This document shows, piece after piece, positions 33,332 to 44,263 of a DNA stretch of 64,000 nucleotides. The notes beneath the pieces are model-generated. The model saw nothing but the letters and a program-made list of their open reading frames with translations, did not search any database and had not been told where the DNA came from. Source of the stretch: Limnephilus marmoratus (lineage: Eukaryota; Arthropoda; Insecta; Trichoptera; Limnephilidae). Where the stretch lies: contig OU862933.1 in NCBI GenBank assembly GCA_917880885.1, positions 11,273,679 through 11,337,678 on the forward strand, in the 5' to 3' direction. Every line of letters begins with the position of its first letter. Positions within the stretch are counted from its first letter, which is position 1. The position numbers and the translations under genes were made by a program.

Positions 33332-33640
33332 ACTAGCAGACCCGGCCACACGCTGCTGTGGCTAACGAAACACAACGCAATTACCTAACCTTTATAACAA
33401 ATGCCATCTGTAATTTGCATACTTATCAAATCCACACCGCCCGCTTACCAGCCCGCTCCTTTTATATATTATGTATTTCAACCAATTTACATAAAACCTT
33501 GACAAATTAAATACCTCAACCTTCCTCATGAATCACTCTATCTATTGGCGAGAACCGCACGAGAATCCGATTCGTAGTTTAAAAGATCTAAATCTACAGA
33601 CAGCGGGTGCGACTTTGCTTTTTATACTATATAAAGATTA
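33332..33640 (+). repeat. Short ACTAGCAGACCCGG-end repeat
   Basis: It starts ACTAGCAGACCCGGCCACAC and ends TATACTATATAAAGATTA-like. A related copy lies at 61245-61505 on the minus strand (shared TTTAAACTACG and AAGTCGC motifs). It is non-coding; class uncertain (RTE-derived or Helitron-like). Confidence 0.6.
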
Positions 33641-33916
33641 CTGCAACTTCATTATTTTGTGAGATGATTTGCAGTCAAATTTTATTTATAAATTATTTTT
33701 TAAAAATTAAAATGGTGCCACAAAATAAGTTTGCTGTGTTTGAAGAACATATTTGTTGAAGTGAAACTTCTTTAGCCCGGTTGTGATTTGAAATTCGGAT
33801 GAAAAGGAAGTGGATAACTAAAATTTATTATTTGTAAAAAGCATTAACTTTGTGGCTCGCCTGATTTACAATGAAAACACATATAAATTTATTGTAGACC
33901 ACATTTTATAAATACT

Positions 33917-33952
33917 CTACCGGTTTCAGAAGCACCCTCCCTTCGTCAGGAG
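33917..33952 (-). ncRNA. Hammerhead ribozyme motif of a PLE
   Basis: On the minus strand: CTGACGA (33943-33949), stem II GGGAG with CTTCT, GAAA (33924-33927), minimal stem III ACCGGT, cleavage-site A. Stem I CTC/GAG gives three pairs plus further pairs after one mismatch. It has the same one-base A insert before stem II as the other copies. Confidence 0.7.
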
Positions 33953-34182
33953 AATATTATAACTAAACTATGATACAGAATGTTGACATATATACAAATT
34001 TTAGGTGTTTGAGAGTGTGGTAAAGGGGTGGGGGGAATAGCGGGATTTCCGGAAAGAACAGAGCGGTTAATTGGAAAAATATTTAAAATGGGACTGAAAG
34101 ATAAATTAATTTGGTTATTATTATTAAGGGATTTTCTGATTTCTAGTGCTTCTAAATTATCTAATTTTTTGCTTTTAAGCAA
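33946..34182 (-). pseudogene. PLE endonuclease C-terminal tail
   Basis: The open frame carries LKSKKLDNLEALEIRKSL and continues to a stop at the ribozyme region. It is the natural continuation of the endonuclease segment on the other side of the Harbinger insertion; the two sides are in the same frame. Confidence 0.8.
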
Positions 34183-34345
34183 GGATCATACTGAGCAGAC
34201 GCAACGCCACGCAACGTTCCTGTACCGTTCACACTGGCCAGACGTACGTACGCGTCGCTGTGACCACGTGACAAGGGGTCTGTGGTTGTGCGCAGGCGCG
34301 TTTGATTTGACACATTTGACATTTATTTTTTAGGTTAGGTTTATG

Positions 34346-34680
34346 TGATTCTCTTAGCAGATGACAGCTTTGCCATATCTGGAAAGTGAATTTGAAGATG
34401 ATTTGCTACGATTATTATTGTTAAATCAATATTCTCGTAAAAAGAAAAAAAAGTGAGAAGTATTTGGGTCCACAACATTAACAAACAAAGACAAATGTTT
34501 GGAGAGTTCCATACTTTAGTAAAGGAACTAGAATCTGATGACGGACGATTCTTCATGTACTTCCGTATGAGTAAAGTGGTATTTGAAGAGCTTCACAGCA
34601 TAATTGAATTATTGAATATGACATAAAAAAAGAAAACACACATCTTCGAAAGTCAATTGGGACCAGAGAAAGATCTAAAG
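34346..34680 (+). pseudogene. Harbinger transposase N-terminal fragment
   Basis: The frame reads WVHNINKQRQMFGEFHTL, LESDDGRFFMYFRMSK, VVFEELHSII, a stop, then a frameshifted RKSIGTRERSK. This order (W-V-basic, GEF, DD-F-YFRMS, then RRSI-ERL) is the conserved start of PIF/Harbinger DDE transposases. The catalytic core is deleted. It would have cut and pasted the element with its MADF/Myb-like partner. Confidence 0.8.
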
Positions 34681-34718
34681 TTTGATTGACATTCATTATA
34701 GGGGTATAATATTGAAAA

Positions 34719-34844
34719 TCATGCCATAAATGGCTGAAATTTCTTCCTAAGTTGCACTGCGTATGCAGAATCTCTATAATCCTGTAATTTGATTTTATAA
34801 ATAACTTCGTGCCGTCCAGTTTCAATGAACTGTTCGTCATCCAT
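34719..34844 (-). pseudogene. Harbinger MADF/Myb-like partner fragment
   Basis: The 41-codon minus frame reads MDDEQFIETGRHEVIYKIKL, then QDYRDS and QLRKKFQ, resembling the first helices of a MADF domain (FIE-V-HEVLY-DYRD pattern). Harbinger elements commonly encode such a DNA-binding accessory protein, transcribed opposite to the transposase. Only the N-terminal part survives. Confidence 0.65.
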
Positions 34845-35154
34845 TTTTGAATGTCAAAAAAACAACCACAGATATTGCGAAACATAACGTTATATGCTCA
34901 GATAACACCAAAAAGATGTAAAATCATCTCGTAGTAGGCGTGACCATACCCCCTCCACCTTCCACATGGCCCACGCCGATCTGGCTGCGGCAGGTCCGCG
35001 TAGCGTAGGGGGCGTCGGTTTGCATTGCGTGGGGCTAGTATGTTTCTAAAGCACCCGTTTCCATAGAAAATGTGTGGATGGTAAGCAGTCCAGATATGGA
35101 AATGGTGACGTCTACCCACGTGGCGTGGCGTTGCGTGGGCTCAGTGTGGTCTTA

Positions 35155-35375
35155 CCTTTATTATTACGGTGAAGAATTTTAACCCTTGTGTCCTTATTAA
35201 AAGTGTGATCTGTGGAAATTAGGTGATTAGCAAACTCTGAAAAATTATTATTATTTAAGCATCTTAAATGTTGTGATTCCGATATTTCTATTTCTAGTTG
35301 TCTTACCTACGTAGGACGAAGGACAATCATTGGTAACATAGTTGGTAAATGCCTGAGTGGCTTAATTTATGATAT
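35155..35375 (-). pseudogene. PLE GIY-YIG endonuclease core
   Basis: Minus-strand frames read SGIYQLCY, then DCPSSYVGKTTRN, then NNNNFSEFANHLISTDHTFN and VKILHRNNKG. GIYxL and YVGKT are the two halves of the GIY-YIG motif, with an NR-type basic segment following. Frameshifts separate the pieces. In PLEs this domain nicks DNA for priming. Confidence 0.75.
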
Positions 35376-35464
35376 CTATCTTTAGTGTTTTTTAGAAATT
35401 TACCTAAATTGTTATCAGAATAGAACGCGGGCTTAATGTGGGCAGGCAAGTTTTTTGTACTAAA

Positions 35465-35680
35465 TCAGGAAAAGATTCTGCGCCATTGAACGGGATTTAT
35501 TATTTTATTATTATTTTCAGGCGTACCGAATAAAAATGTATTAGTTAAAATTATCTTATCAAGGATTTTATCAATTAAATCTGCGGAATAAACATTATTT
35601 AGAGCAATTTGTTTAATTTTTGAAAGTTCAATCGCGAAATTAACAGATGAAAGAGGGATTTTTACTAGCCGGTGCACCAT
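35465..35680 (-). pseudogene. PLE reverse transcriptase C-terminal fragment
   Basis: MVHRLVKIPLSSVNFAIELS, KIKQIALNNVYSADLIDKIL resembles the PLE RT thumb region (HRL-xIP-L...KIKxIAxxNGY...IDKLL). No catalytic residues are present. Confidence 0.75.
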
Positions 35681-35732
35681 TGAATGATAAGCAGAACGTT
35701 AATGTGAAACCGGGTCGTTTAACATGTGCAAT

Positions 35733-35905
35733 CCACACGCGGTAGAAGTGAAACCTTCAGAAAACTAATCATCGAAAGAATGAGACGAATGCAGTATCAG
35801 GAGTAGAATAATTGTAAGGTGTATTTTTTATTCTACGAATATTAAAATAAAATTTATTAAATTTTGGCGCCGCTTTTCCGTTTCATGGAGTTTCAAAGCG
35901 ATAAA
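35733..35905 (+). repeat. Repeat D copy 1
   Basis: It shares TGCAATCCACACGCGGTAGA and AGTGAAACCTTCAGAAAACT with copies at 37245, 37575 and 58340. Confidence 0.65.
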
Positions 35906-35920
35906 GAAACTAACTAACCA

Positions 35921-36230
35921 TTACGCCGTTTCCCCGCAGGGGTAGGCAGAGAGAACGGACCGCCAAACAACTCGATCTTGGCACACACTCCTTGCCTCGT
36001 TCACATTCATACATCGTCTCATACATGCTCTTCTATTATTCCGACTCTTCACATTGCCCGACTCAAATATCAGATTCACTTGGTCGTGCCATGTCTTCCT
36101 CAGGCGCCCACTTCTTCTACCATTCACATTTGCGTCATGTATTCTCCTTACACTCCTTTCCTCGTTCATTCGCTCTACATACCCAAACCATCTGAGCGTC
36201 CCTTTCTTAATCTTACTTGATAAAGGAGTT
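35921..36230 (-). pseudogene. LINE RT C-terminal fragment (RTE-like tail)
   Basis: The minus strand reads KKGTLRWFGYVERMNEERSV, then NVNGRRSGRLRKTWHDQV and CQDRVVWRSVLSAY. LRWFGHVERM followed by G-RRGRPRK-W-D and a closing QDR-WR is the standard C-terminus of RTE-like and related insect LINE proteins. Only about 90 residues remain and no RT domain is present. Confidence 0.8.
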
Positions 36231-36737
36231 TCGCTTAAATAGGTCTACAACACTGGAATATAGTGCGGACAAATTATTTATTAACGTATTAAGCAAACCA
36301 AAAATATATATTTAATCAAATGTCAGGTTTTGAACATGCTTTCACTGAGCTTGGGGTGTAAGAAGGTCATTCTTTATTCCTGTAGGTCCTTGCAATAAAA
36401 CACAAAAGGTTAATTAACCTATTTTAGTGCCAATTGTGAGCTCATTTCAAAATCTAGTCAGTAAAAGCGAATAAAAAGAACAATATTAAAATGGCTGACG
36501 CATCATCTCCAGAATTCTTCCTTCCTCCGATAGGTCCTTCAGCGAGATGAGAGCCTGGAATAGGTCGGATCTGTCACAATTTTTACATCACCATTTCGCT
36601 GGCACGTGGCCTGAATGCAAGTTGGAAATATATATACGAGTAATATAATATTGTAATACGTACATACACACACAGGATGTTTATATGTTTATAAAAACCA
36701 AACAGCTTCTACAATACAAATATATTTGTGTAATAAT

Positions 36738-37136
36738 GACGGCCGGCGTAGTCCAGCGGTAAGGCTCTTGACTCGCATTCCGAAGGTCGCGGGATCGAAT
36801 CCCGGCGTGGCAAATAAATTTTATTTGATTAATTTGTGTTATTTCACAATTTATTCATTTAAAATAATATATAGTATATTTGCGGCACAAGATACTCTCA
36901 GTATCGCCCTGGTGTAAGACCACCATTCAGAATTGAAACGTTGCTTGAAATGGCTTTAGCCGTGTTTGGTGGCTAGATCTGAATAGCCAAGTACTTCCCC
37001 ACCTTCCTCTTCCCTATTTCCTTCCCCTCCCCACTACTTTCAGCCTCACAACATACCCCGATTCGGGATTCCTTAGTCTCACTGGCTCCAGACGAGAGCA
37101 GTTGGGACTCTTGTGCGGTATTCATATAAAAAAAAA
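36738..37136 (+). mobile_element. SINE-A, full-length copy
   Basis: The tRNA-like head is 36738-36811, with GTAGTCCAGCGGTAAG (A-box region) and a B box GGATCGAATCCCGG (one base off the GGTTCGAATCC form). The body includes ATATAGTATATTTGCGGCA, ACCATTCAGAATTGAAACG and an AGCAGTTGGGACTCTTGTGC end, then A-rich tail. Confidence 0.88.
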
Positions 37137-37244
37137 TGACGCGTACGGTTAATTAAGATAGCCAATACAGTTTCTTATGCTTAAGTTACTTAAATAAAGG
37201 AGTTTTATTGTGCCTTATAACTAATAAATAAATTAAAAAAAATA

Positions 37245-37430
37245 GAATGCGCAATTCATACGCAGTAGATGCGAAACCTTTAGAAAACTAAAGTAGACAA
37301 AAGTGACTACGAAGCAAGAGAAGCAAAGGAGACAGATTATACGATCTCATTCTCTCGCAGGCTAAATCCTATAGATGTATGTTTTGGTTTCTTTTTAGTA
37401 TCGCCATTTTTCGTTCCATCAAGTTTCATC
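37245..37430 (+). repeat. Repeat D copy 2
   Basis: It matches other copies over AGTAGACAAAAGTGACTACG and CTCGCAGGCTAAATCCTATA. Confidence 0.7.
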
Positions 37431-37437
37431 AGACACA

Positions 37438-37565
37438 TTGACCTATTTCCTTCCAAGAACTTCCTCTTATTTCTTTCCTTAAAAAACCCTCCATACAGCA
37501 TCTCCTAAGATTACTTAGGAAAATGGTTTCCTTCAGGACCTCTTGTGTAGAGCTAATATAAAAAC
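37438..37565 (+). repeat. SINE-C 3' fragment
   Basis: It contains CCAAGAACTTCCTCTT, CCCTCCATACAGCATCTCCT and a GTGTAGAGCTAATATAAAAA end. Confidence 0.8.
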
Positions 37566-37574
37566 AAAATCAGA

Positions 37575-37770
37575 GTGTGCAATTCACACGCGGTAGAAGT
37601 GAAACCTTCAGAATAACTAAAGTAGATAAGAGTAGGGAGGCTACAAAGCACCGTACACCGGCTAAATCCTATAGATGTACATGTATGTCTCTTTTTAGTG
37701 TCGCTATTTTTCGTTTCATCGAGTTTCAAATCACAGCGGTGCTAAAGAAGTTTTCACTTCAATAAATTGG
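37575..37770 (+). repeat. Repeat D copy 3
   Basis: The copy ends GAAGTTTTCACTTCAATAAA; GAAGTGAAAC near the start is its inverse, suggesting weak terminal inverted repeats. Confidence 0.7.
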
Positions 37771-38031
37771 TAAAGGGAATAGTAAAAAAGGCCTGGTTAC
37801 CCAGCGTGAGTCAGCGTGCGAGTTGACCGTGTGAGTTATTGCAGCACGTTCACTCGCACCGATTGACCGCATTATAAACTTTTTTTATATAACTTGGGCA
37901 TTAACTAATTAACAGTTACTTTTTTTCCTTCAATTTTTAATTTATTTTTTATATAAAAAAATGATTAACAAATGTACATAGAAAATAAAGCTTTTCATAC
38001 GTGACAACGTGACATGACATGTAGTCCAATA

Positions 38032-38275
38032 CACCAACCACCTCACACCTCACCTCATATTTGTCCCGTACACGACATGAATGTAGTCCAACAAAACAAA
38101 CCACCTCACACCTCATATTTGTCCCTCCTTCATATTTGTAGTAATACAAAGAAAAAGAGTTGGTACAAATACATATTGTGCACTTCACACCTCATATTTG
38201 TCCCCCCTTCATATTTGTAGTAATACAAAGAAAAAGAGTTGGTACAAATACATATTGTGAGGTGGGGGGACATTT
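38032..38275 (+). repeat. 79 bp tandem duplication with CCTCATATTTGTCC motifs
   Basis: A 79 bp unit starting CCTCATATTTGTCCC occurs at 38111 and 38190, with a partial unit before (38055) and inverted GAGGTGGGGGGACA after. Confidence 0.85.
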
Positions 38276-38364
38276 CACGTGTTTGTATGGGACATTTGAG
38301 GTGCCTCTTGTACGAGGTACTCAACACTACTCCCTAGAGAGAAAAAATGGCCTTATTTTTAAAC

Positions 38365-38920
38365 GCCCGGGGTTTAAAAAGTTTCGTATGATCTGTAGCT
38401 ACTCGAAAACGTAAAAATAAATAAAATTATTGTTCACTATTAGCCCGCTAAAATGGCCGGAAGTTTTGAAAAAAAAAATAGATTTCGTGATTTGGAAAAA
38501 AAATAAAACAAAGGGTCCATATTTTATGTTTTGTACCAAACTTAATTTTTATTCTATAACTGTAGTACAAAGAACGCAAAATTTTTTTTTTTTTAAACAT
38601 ATGTGATGTGTTTGTTAAAAATATAAAAGGGGAAAATAATTTTTTTTCCGGATAAAATCAGTATTCTTTTTTACTTACTTTTATTCATAAACTCGATTTT
38701 TTTCTTCATTTTTCCACCTATACGCGTTTTTTAATAACCAACTAAAAAACCTTAAAAGGTAAAATTATTGAAAAAAAATTAATCAAAATAATTTTAAAAA
38801 AAAGTTTTTGGTTTGTTTTCTGATTTTCTATGCATTTTAGCAGGCTAATAACCATTAAAAAATGCAGTTCTCATTTTCTTTGTAAGACGCAACATTTGAG
38901 ACCCCGGGCGTTTCTGAATT
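38365..38920. repeat. Nested inverted-repeat (fold-back) element
   Basis: AAACGCCCGGGGT (38371) pairs with ACCCCGGGCGTTT (38900). ATTAGCCCGCTAAAATG (38441) pairs with CATTTTAGCAGGCTAAT (38829). Both pairs have matching spacing in each arm, so the arms are about 85 bp and diverged. The interior is poly-A/T-rich. Confidence 0.7.
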
Positions 38921-39298
38921 CAAAAGTTGAAATAATTGACACAATCGAATGTACACGCTTACGCTTAGAAACGGAATTTCAAATAAAAATCACTTTGTAA
39001 AATAAAAATCAACCGCAATCACCGAATAAACGGTACTTGAAACTTAAATAAATAAAAAATCGGAGGTCTCCATTTACCTTTTTAGATACATATCATTATG
39101 AGTTGTTAGTGTTAAAAATAACATTGCTCGTAAGTACATCAACACTATTTAAGATTCATGGTGATTCATGGGAATTCCAAAAAAACTCTATTATACCAGT
39201 ATTATTGTCATATGTAATAAAATTTTTGCCAGAGTTTGAAATTTCCTTAGATTTTGTGCTGATTTCCCTTTCCCAAAAAAATATTTTTCTCCCCTGTA

Positions 39299-39318
39299 TC
39301 TAGGGAAATTTCCCTAGA
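39299..39318. repeat. Perfect 20 bp palindrome
   Basis: TCTAGGGAAATTTCCCTAGA is followed by CATACCATCACTG, which reads as a hAT-like CAGTGATGG end on the minus strand. No second end was found. Confidence 0.7.
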
Positions 39319-39319
39319 C

Positions 39320-39815
39320 ATACCATCACTGACTGGTCAGTAGCTCGAATACGAGTAACTACAACGTTTTATTTGTTACATTCGCCACTCGCCTTTCCTC
39401 ACCGCTCGACGTCCCTCGAAATGATTTGTGTTACAAAATATACATACTCGAATGCTTGTGCAATGGCATCTTCTCTCATCGTTTGACCGGTCGAGGAGTA
39501 TACAATGGCAGTAGCTGTCTACTGTCAAGTGTCCTCGCACTGTGTAACCAGTCCTTAAGAGGAATATAGGTTAAGGATAAGAGACGAACCCGATACATTC
39601 TAAACATGTACATTAATGTTTTAGGGCTCTCAAAGAATGTCTTAATGAATTGTTTTAGGATTAACCCGACCGCTTTTCATCTGTGATTTCTGAGTGAAGA
39701 TATTTGAAGTAAAAATGTGGATAGCATGTTGCTCACCGGTGACGTTTTTTAACAACTTCAATACAATAATAATAAAGTCTGTCGGGTGTCGAAATTATAA
39801 ATGGCGACCTGCAAC
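39320..39815. other. Unassigned sequence
   Basis: No supported feature is visible. Confidence 0.45.
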
Positions 39816-39819
39816 AATT

Positions 39820-40281
39820 TGGGAGGAGGGTACGGGTACCGACGCCCGGGAACCATTTATTGGATAACCAACACCTCTGCCATAGATCACCCCAAGTGTT
39901 TCACTACGTTTGTTGACTTAGCAGGGGTGCCCGGGTTCATGGGGTGAGGTTTGTCCAGGTCTCGGTGGCGTGTGCGTCTGTCCTGCACCTGCTACGTGGC
40001 GGGCCGGGTCGAGAGAGACTGATTGAGGGAGGCCTTTCCAGCCGAACTCTCTCGACCCATCGTCTTGCACCGTATTTGGAGGGATGGATTCATACGTCCG
40101 TCGCTCCTGGACACACCGACCTCCAGATTCTTACCATCCCCTTATATATTTTTCCTTCCCAGAACTTCCTGTCCTTCCCTTCCTTAAAAAGACCCTCCAC
40201 ACAGCATCCCCTAAGATAACATAGACCATGAGGGAAATTATTTTTCTCAGAGCCTCCTGTATGGAGCTAATTTAAAAAAAC
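39820..40281 (+). mobile_element. SINE-C, most complete copy
   Basis: All parts are present: GGGAGGAGGGTACGGGTACC head, a GTGTTTCACTACGTTTG region (a B-box-like GGTTCGCTACG in other copies), the body, CACACAGCATCCCCTAAG, the tail hairpin and GGAGCTAATTTAAAAAAA. Confidence 0.88.
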
Positions 40282-40575
40282 ATACGTATTTAAGAAAACG
40301 TTGGAGAAAAAATGTCACCTAGGCCAATATACTTGTATATATCTTATTGAAATAAACTCAGGAATCGCTGGAGGATATATCTTGTTGATGAACTGGGTAA
40401 AACAGAACAGTGATAAAACAAATCACGATGTTAGTTTAGTTTGCGTTAAATTTGGGATTTTTTTTTCGCTTTTCTTCGATGTTCTGTTTTGTCACGGAAC
40501 CCTTGTTGGTGACCGAATAAATCAGAACAGTGTCACAACAGAATACAATAAAATAATTGGTAGGTTAGGTTAGGT
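40282..40575. other. Unassigned sequence
   Basis: A segment near 40460-40500 (TCTTCGATGTTCTGTTTTGT) is similar to one near 41000-41030 on the other side of the SINE-A copy. There are three short TTAGG-like units at 40560-40575. Confidence 0.4.
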
Positions 40576-40578
40576 TTT

Positions 40579-40990
40579 GACGACCTCTGTAGTCCAGTGG
40601 GTAAGACTCTTGACTCACAGTCAGGAGGTCGCGGGTTCAAACCCGGCATGCGCAAATAAATTTTATTTGATTAATTTGTGTTATTTCACAATTAATTCAT
40701 TTAAAATAATATATAGTATATTTGCGGCATGTTCCAGAGTGGAAGATACTATCAGTATCGCCCTGGTGTAAGACCACCATTCAGAATTGAAACGTTGCTT
40801 GAAAACGTGTTTGGTGACCAGATCTGAATAGCCAGGTACTTTCCAACCTTCCTCTTCCCTACCTCCTTCCCCTCCCCACTACCTTCAGCCTCACAACATA
40901 CCCCAATTGGAGATGCCATAGTCTCACTGGCTCCAGACGGGAGCAGTTGAGATTCTTGTGCGGTATTCACTGTAAAAAAAAAAAAAGGTT
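40579..40990 (+). mobile_element. SINE-A copy, GACGACCTC subfamily
   Basis: The head is GACGACCTCTGTAGTCCAGT with the B box GGGTTCAAACCCGGC. The body and tail match the other copies; a CCCCAATTGGAG palindrome-like site lies in the 3' half. Confidence 0.88.
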
Positions 40991-41365
40991 TTTTTTTTCA
41001 CCTTTCTTGGATGTTCTATTTGTCACTGACCCGCCTTGTTACACCCTGTATTATCTGGGAAAATATACATTACTTATGTTGTGGACGAGGTAACAGTCCC
41101 GCAAGGAAAGTTACGCGTGTGACAAAACGTACGGCGATTATTGCGGGGGGATACGGAAAAAGAGGTAGATCTGAGAATACTAAATTAAAATATATTATTG
41201 TTTTATGCCTACCTCTCGAAAAGACAAACCAATGTTGTACCGGCGTATTAATAGACGTCAAGAAAGGTTTATTCAAACAAGGAGTTAGGTAGACTGGTAT
41301 TGAAAATGTAATGATATTTATATTTTTAACACCGACAATTTGTGGTGGAATTCCATTTTAATAAT

Positions 41366-42483
41366 ACTAGCTGACCCGATAAACGTTGTTCTGATATATA
41401 AATTGTTTCTGATGAATATTTTGGTTGTTAAATAAAAAATAACCAATGTATTGTAAGTGTGCGGGGATGGGATCTATGACAGAAAGAGGAATGGAGCGCT
41501 GTAGACGATGACCGCCCATAAAAACAAAAACAAAAACACCAACTAAAGTAGGAAAATGAAATAAAGAAAATCATTATGAATTTCGAAGAGCAATTGAGTG
41601 TACGATATTTTTTGTCAGTCCGTCTTTAGCCAACACAAATGAGCTCGATGGTTTGTTTGCCCACGCGAGAACATGATGCCGAATGAAATATCAAAATGAC
41701 GCGACGTTCTTCGATAAGGCAGACGTAGCGCCATCTGTCCTTCAACAACATAAATAATTTCTTTCTGTTTGTTATAAATTGGTAATCAGCCGAAGGACTT
41801 CAAGTAAAAACATCTGGATTCAAGGAGGAATTCCTTTGGTTTTATTCACATGCACATTGTTACAATAATTTGTCCCGACCCGACAAAACACTGAATTTGG
41901 TCACTTTGACCACTTGCTAGACAATGCTAGCTGTTTACAGGAGATCCACGAATTAAGAGAGCTTTAAACTAGAAACGCAGACTATTTATAATAATATTTT
42001 CCAATACTATCAACATAAACAAAACACGCTTGTGTCACCATTATACATTATACGATATAAAAACAGAAATGTACTTTATCGTTTAGCATTAAATTTTAGT
42101 TTCGTCTTACGTCGCTAATCTGTAAAATGCAATATCAACTAACAATAAGCTACAAAAATATGCCGCTAGATGGCAGTAGCCTTCACTTTTTAACACTGTT
42201 CAAAATATACAAAAATATTAAAATCACAATTAAAAAATGGGAAGATGGGGGTAGGAGGGTTAAAATTTGGGGTTAAAGATATTTTTTATGCCAATTACAA
42301 AAAAAATTGTCATTTTTTTCTGGACAGGGACATCCTAATCACGTAGCGGTATGAAATATACTTTAAAACCTAATCTCATACCTAGAAAATATACATAAAA
42401 AATTTCATAAAAATCTGTCGAGTCGATTCGGAGGAGTGCGACCACAAACACCGTGACACGAGGTTTTTATAGATATATAAGAT
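41366..42483 (+). repeat. 1.1 kb ACTAGCTGACCCG-end repeat
   Basis: It starts ACTAGCTGACCCGATAAACG and ends CGACACGAGGTTTTTATAGATATATAAGAT-like (42453-42483). Both ends match an abundant insect non-autonomous repeat pattern. No ORF is recognised. RTE-derived and Helitron-like origins are both possible. Confidence 0.6.
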
Positions 42484-42622
42484 AATAAAACTGATGTAAA
42501 AGTCTGATGATAGCCTTACCACCGCACCACCGGGCTGAAATCGCTAATGTCACAAATAAATTAAGTGGAAATAAGTTTTATATTTGTTTTATTATTTTAT
42601 TAAAATGTATGTACTTGGTAGT

Positions 42623-42698
42623 TGACGGCCTGCGTGGTCGAGGAATAAAACTCTCGTCTCACAATACGACGGTCGCGGGTTTGAACCCGGCGCACAGT
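42623..42698 (+). mobile_element. tRNA-like SINE head
   Basis: GACGGCCTGCGTGGTCGAGG and GGGTTTGAACCCGG resemble the SINE-A head, but the downstream sequence is not the SINE-A body. It may be a different or truncated SINE. Confidence 0.6.
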
Positions 42699-42699
42699 T

Positions 42700-43535
42700 A
42701 GTAATTTTTGAGTATCTAGCTTGACTTCATTATTTTAGGATGTTTTTGGGATAATACAAATTATTGAAATTATCATAATAAGAAAAAAGTTGTTAAAAAA
42801 ATATATGTTGCGCGATTCAACCTGGTATAGTCTCTTTTAATACTTACAGCAATCTACATACATAAAAATTTAGGTTCCGTATATTCGCGTTCGCAAATTT
42901 CTACAAAACATTGCATTTTAGCAGAAGAATGTTTCTATATATAAGGGTAAGATCTGGAGTTATGAAATTTGTATACATCGATCTATGTATCAAAAATCGC
43001 CCTGGTGCTGAAAAAATTAAAAGTTGTTAAAGCAACTCCTGAATACATCACAAAACTAAAGTTAATTTGACACAATAATATCCATTAATTAAACACCGAA
43101 AATGTAAAATTTTGCCGAATAAATTCGGATGCATTTTTATAAGTCTCGATGAATTCTAAACTTAAAGAAAAATTACGTTTTGAAAAATCTTTACTTCAAT
43201 ATTTTTTATCACACTAAAACACATGATAAAAGTTATGATAATCACCTGATTTCCTAGATTCTAGATTCATAAAGATTCAGGAAAACACAGTAGTTATTGT
43301 TGAATTATCACGATGACGTGCACAGCATACGTCCACCGGACGTATGAGATCCAAACTCGACCGACATAAAATTAATCGTTCGCGTTTTGAGGTAGTGCGT
43401 ATGAGCCAAAATGTTTTTTTTTTTAATTCTAAAAAGATTAGACATTTAGGTACCCAATTAAAATAAAATGAAAACCAGAAAGAAATCATGGGTTTTATAA
43501 TAAAGTTACGCTTAGATACCTTAAATTATAACTGT
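42700..43535. other. Unassigned sequence with one palindrome
   Basis: CATACGTCC-ACC-GGACGTATG at 43326-43346 is a perfect 9 bp-stem hairpin. Nothing else is supported. Confidence 0.5.
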
Positions 43536-43540
43536 GCGAC

Positions 43541-43850
43541 GAGCGCAAATGAATTTTATATTTGATTAATTTGTGGTATTTCACAATTAATTATTTAAAA
43601 ATAATATACAGCATCCTTGCGGCACATCTCAGAGTGGAAGATACTCTCAGTATCGCCCTGGTGTAAGATCACCAATCGGAATTGAAACGTTGCTTGAAAT
43701 GGTTTTAGCCGTGTTTGGTGACTAGATCTGAATAGCCAATACTTCCCCACCTTCCTCAGCCCCACAACATAATTGGGGATGCCATATGCCATAGTCTTAC
43801 TGGCTCCAGACGGGAGCAGTTGGGACTCTTGCGGGAAATGGCATAAAAAA
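43541..43850 (+). mobile_element. SINE-A, head-truncated copy
   Basis: It begins in the junction after the tRNA head (GCGCAAATGAATTTTATATT) and keeps the body, with an internal deletion in the CCTCTTCC tract. Confidence 0.82.
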
Positions 43851-43905
43851 AGTTTATTAATAATATTCCATTCGTTTCTCTGTGTGCCTATACGCTCTTT
43901 ACTTA

Positions 43906-44067
43906 GGGAACGAACCCATTCTACGTGACACGTTTAGGGGGGGGGGTCTTCAAAATATCAAGCTTGGTACAAATGAGCGGCGGCGGGCTTAGGTTTTTGG
44001 TCACCGAGGGGAGGGAGGGGGGGTTAAAAATTGCAAAAAGTTGGTCACGTAGTATGGGTACGTTCCC
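43906..44067. mobile_element. PIF/Harbinger-type MITE with G-tracts
   Basis: The ends are GGGAACGAACCCATTCTACG and inverted GGGAACGTACCCATACTACG, flanked by TTA on both sides (43903-43905 and 44068-44070). Internal G-runs flank the core. It is the same family as 54084-54255, inverted. Confidence 0.88.
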
Positions 44068-44263
44068 TTATGACCGTCGATTGAGTACCATTAAGTCAAA
44101 ATGCAGCATTATCATCTATAATATAATTAGTAGTGTCCAGTGCAAACTTGATCTGTGCGCAGACCCATAAAAAACAAGGAATATTATAAATGTAGGACTT
44201 GTGAAGCTGAAATTATTTTTTAAAAAATTACCTCGGGATCATTGCCTTTCAAAAACCAACATC

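Larger units (their letters stand above)
34184..35151 (+). mobile_element. PIF/Harbinger transposon
   Basis: Terminal inverted repeats contain ACTGAGC then ACGCAACGCCACGC (left from 34184, right to 35151). It contains both expected Harbinger gene remnants, in convergent orientation. No clean 3 bp target duplication is visible (TTA at right, AAG at left). Confidence 0.85.
33905..35690 (-). mobile_element. Penelope-like element interrupted by Harbinger
   Basis: Minus-strand order: RT C-terminus (35680-35465), GIY-YIG endonuclease (about 35375-35155), a Harbinger insertion (34184-35151), endonuclease tail (34182-34080) and 3' region with a hammerhead motif (33917-33952). The 5' end is truncated near 35.69 kb. 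Confidence 0.85.

Noticed and set aside
36738..36811. Genuine tRNA gene
   Set aside because: The tRNA-like fold is imperfect, and the same head plus SINE body recurs at several loci, so it is a SINE head. The same applies at 12656, 40579, 42623, 45641, 53034 and 49057.
38014..38327. Overlapping short frames with repeated peptide
   Set aside because: The peptide repeat comes from the 79 bp tandem duplication, open on both strands.
40560..40575. Telomeric TTAGG array
   Set aside because: Only about three units, next to a SINE; too short to be telomeric.
41035..41055. Mariner end (TTACACCCTGTA)
   Set aside because: A single short match without a second end or transposase fragment.
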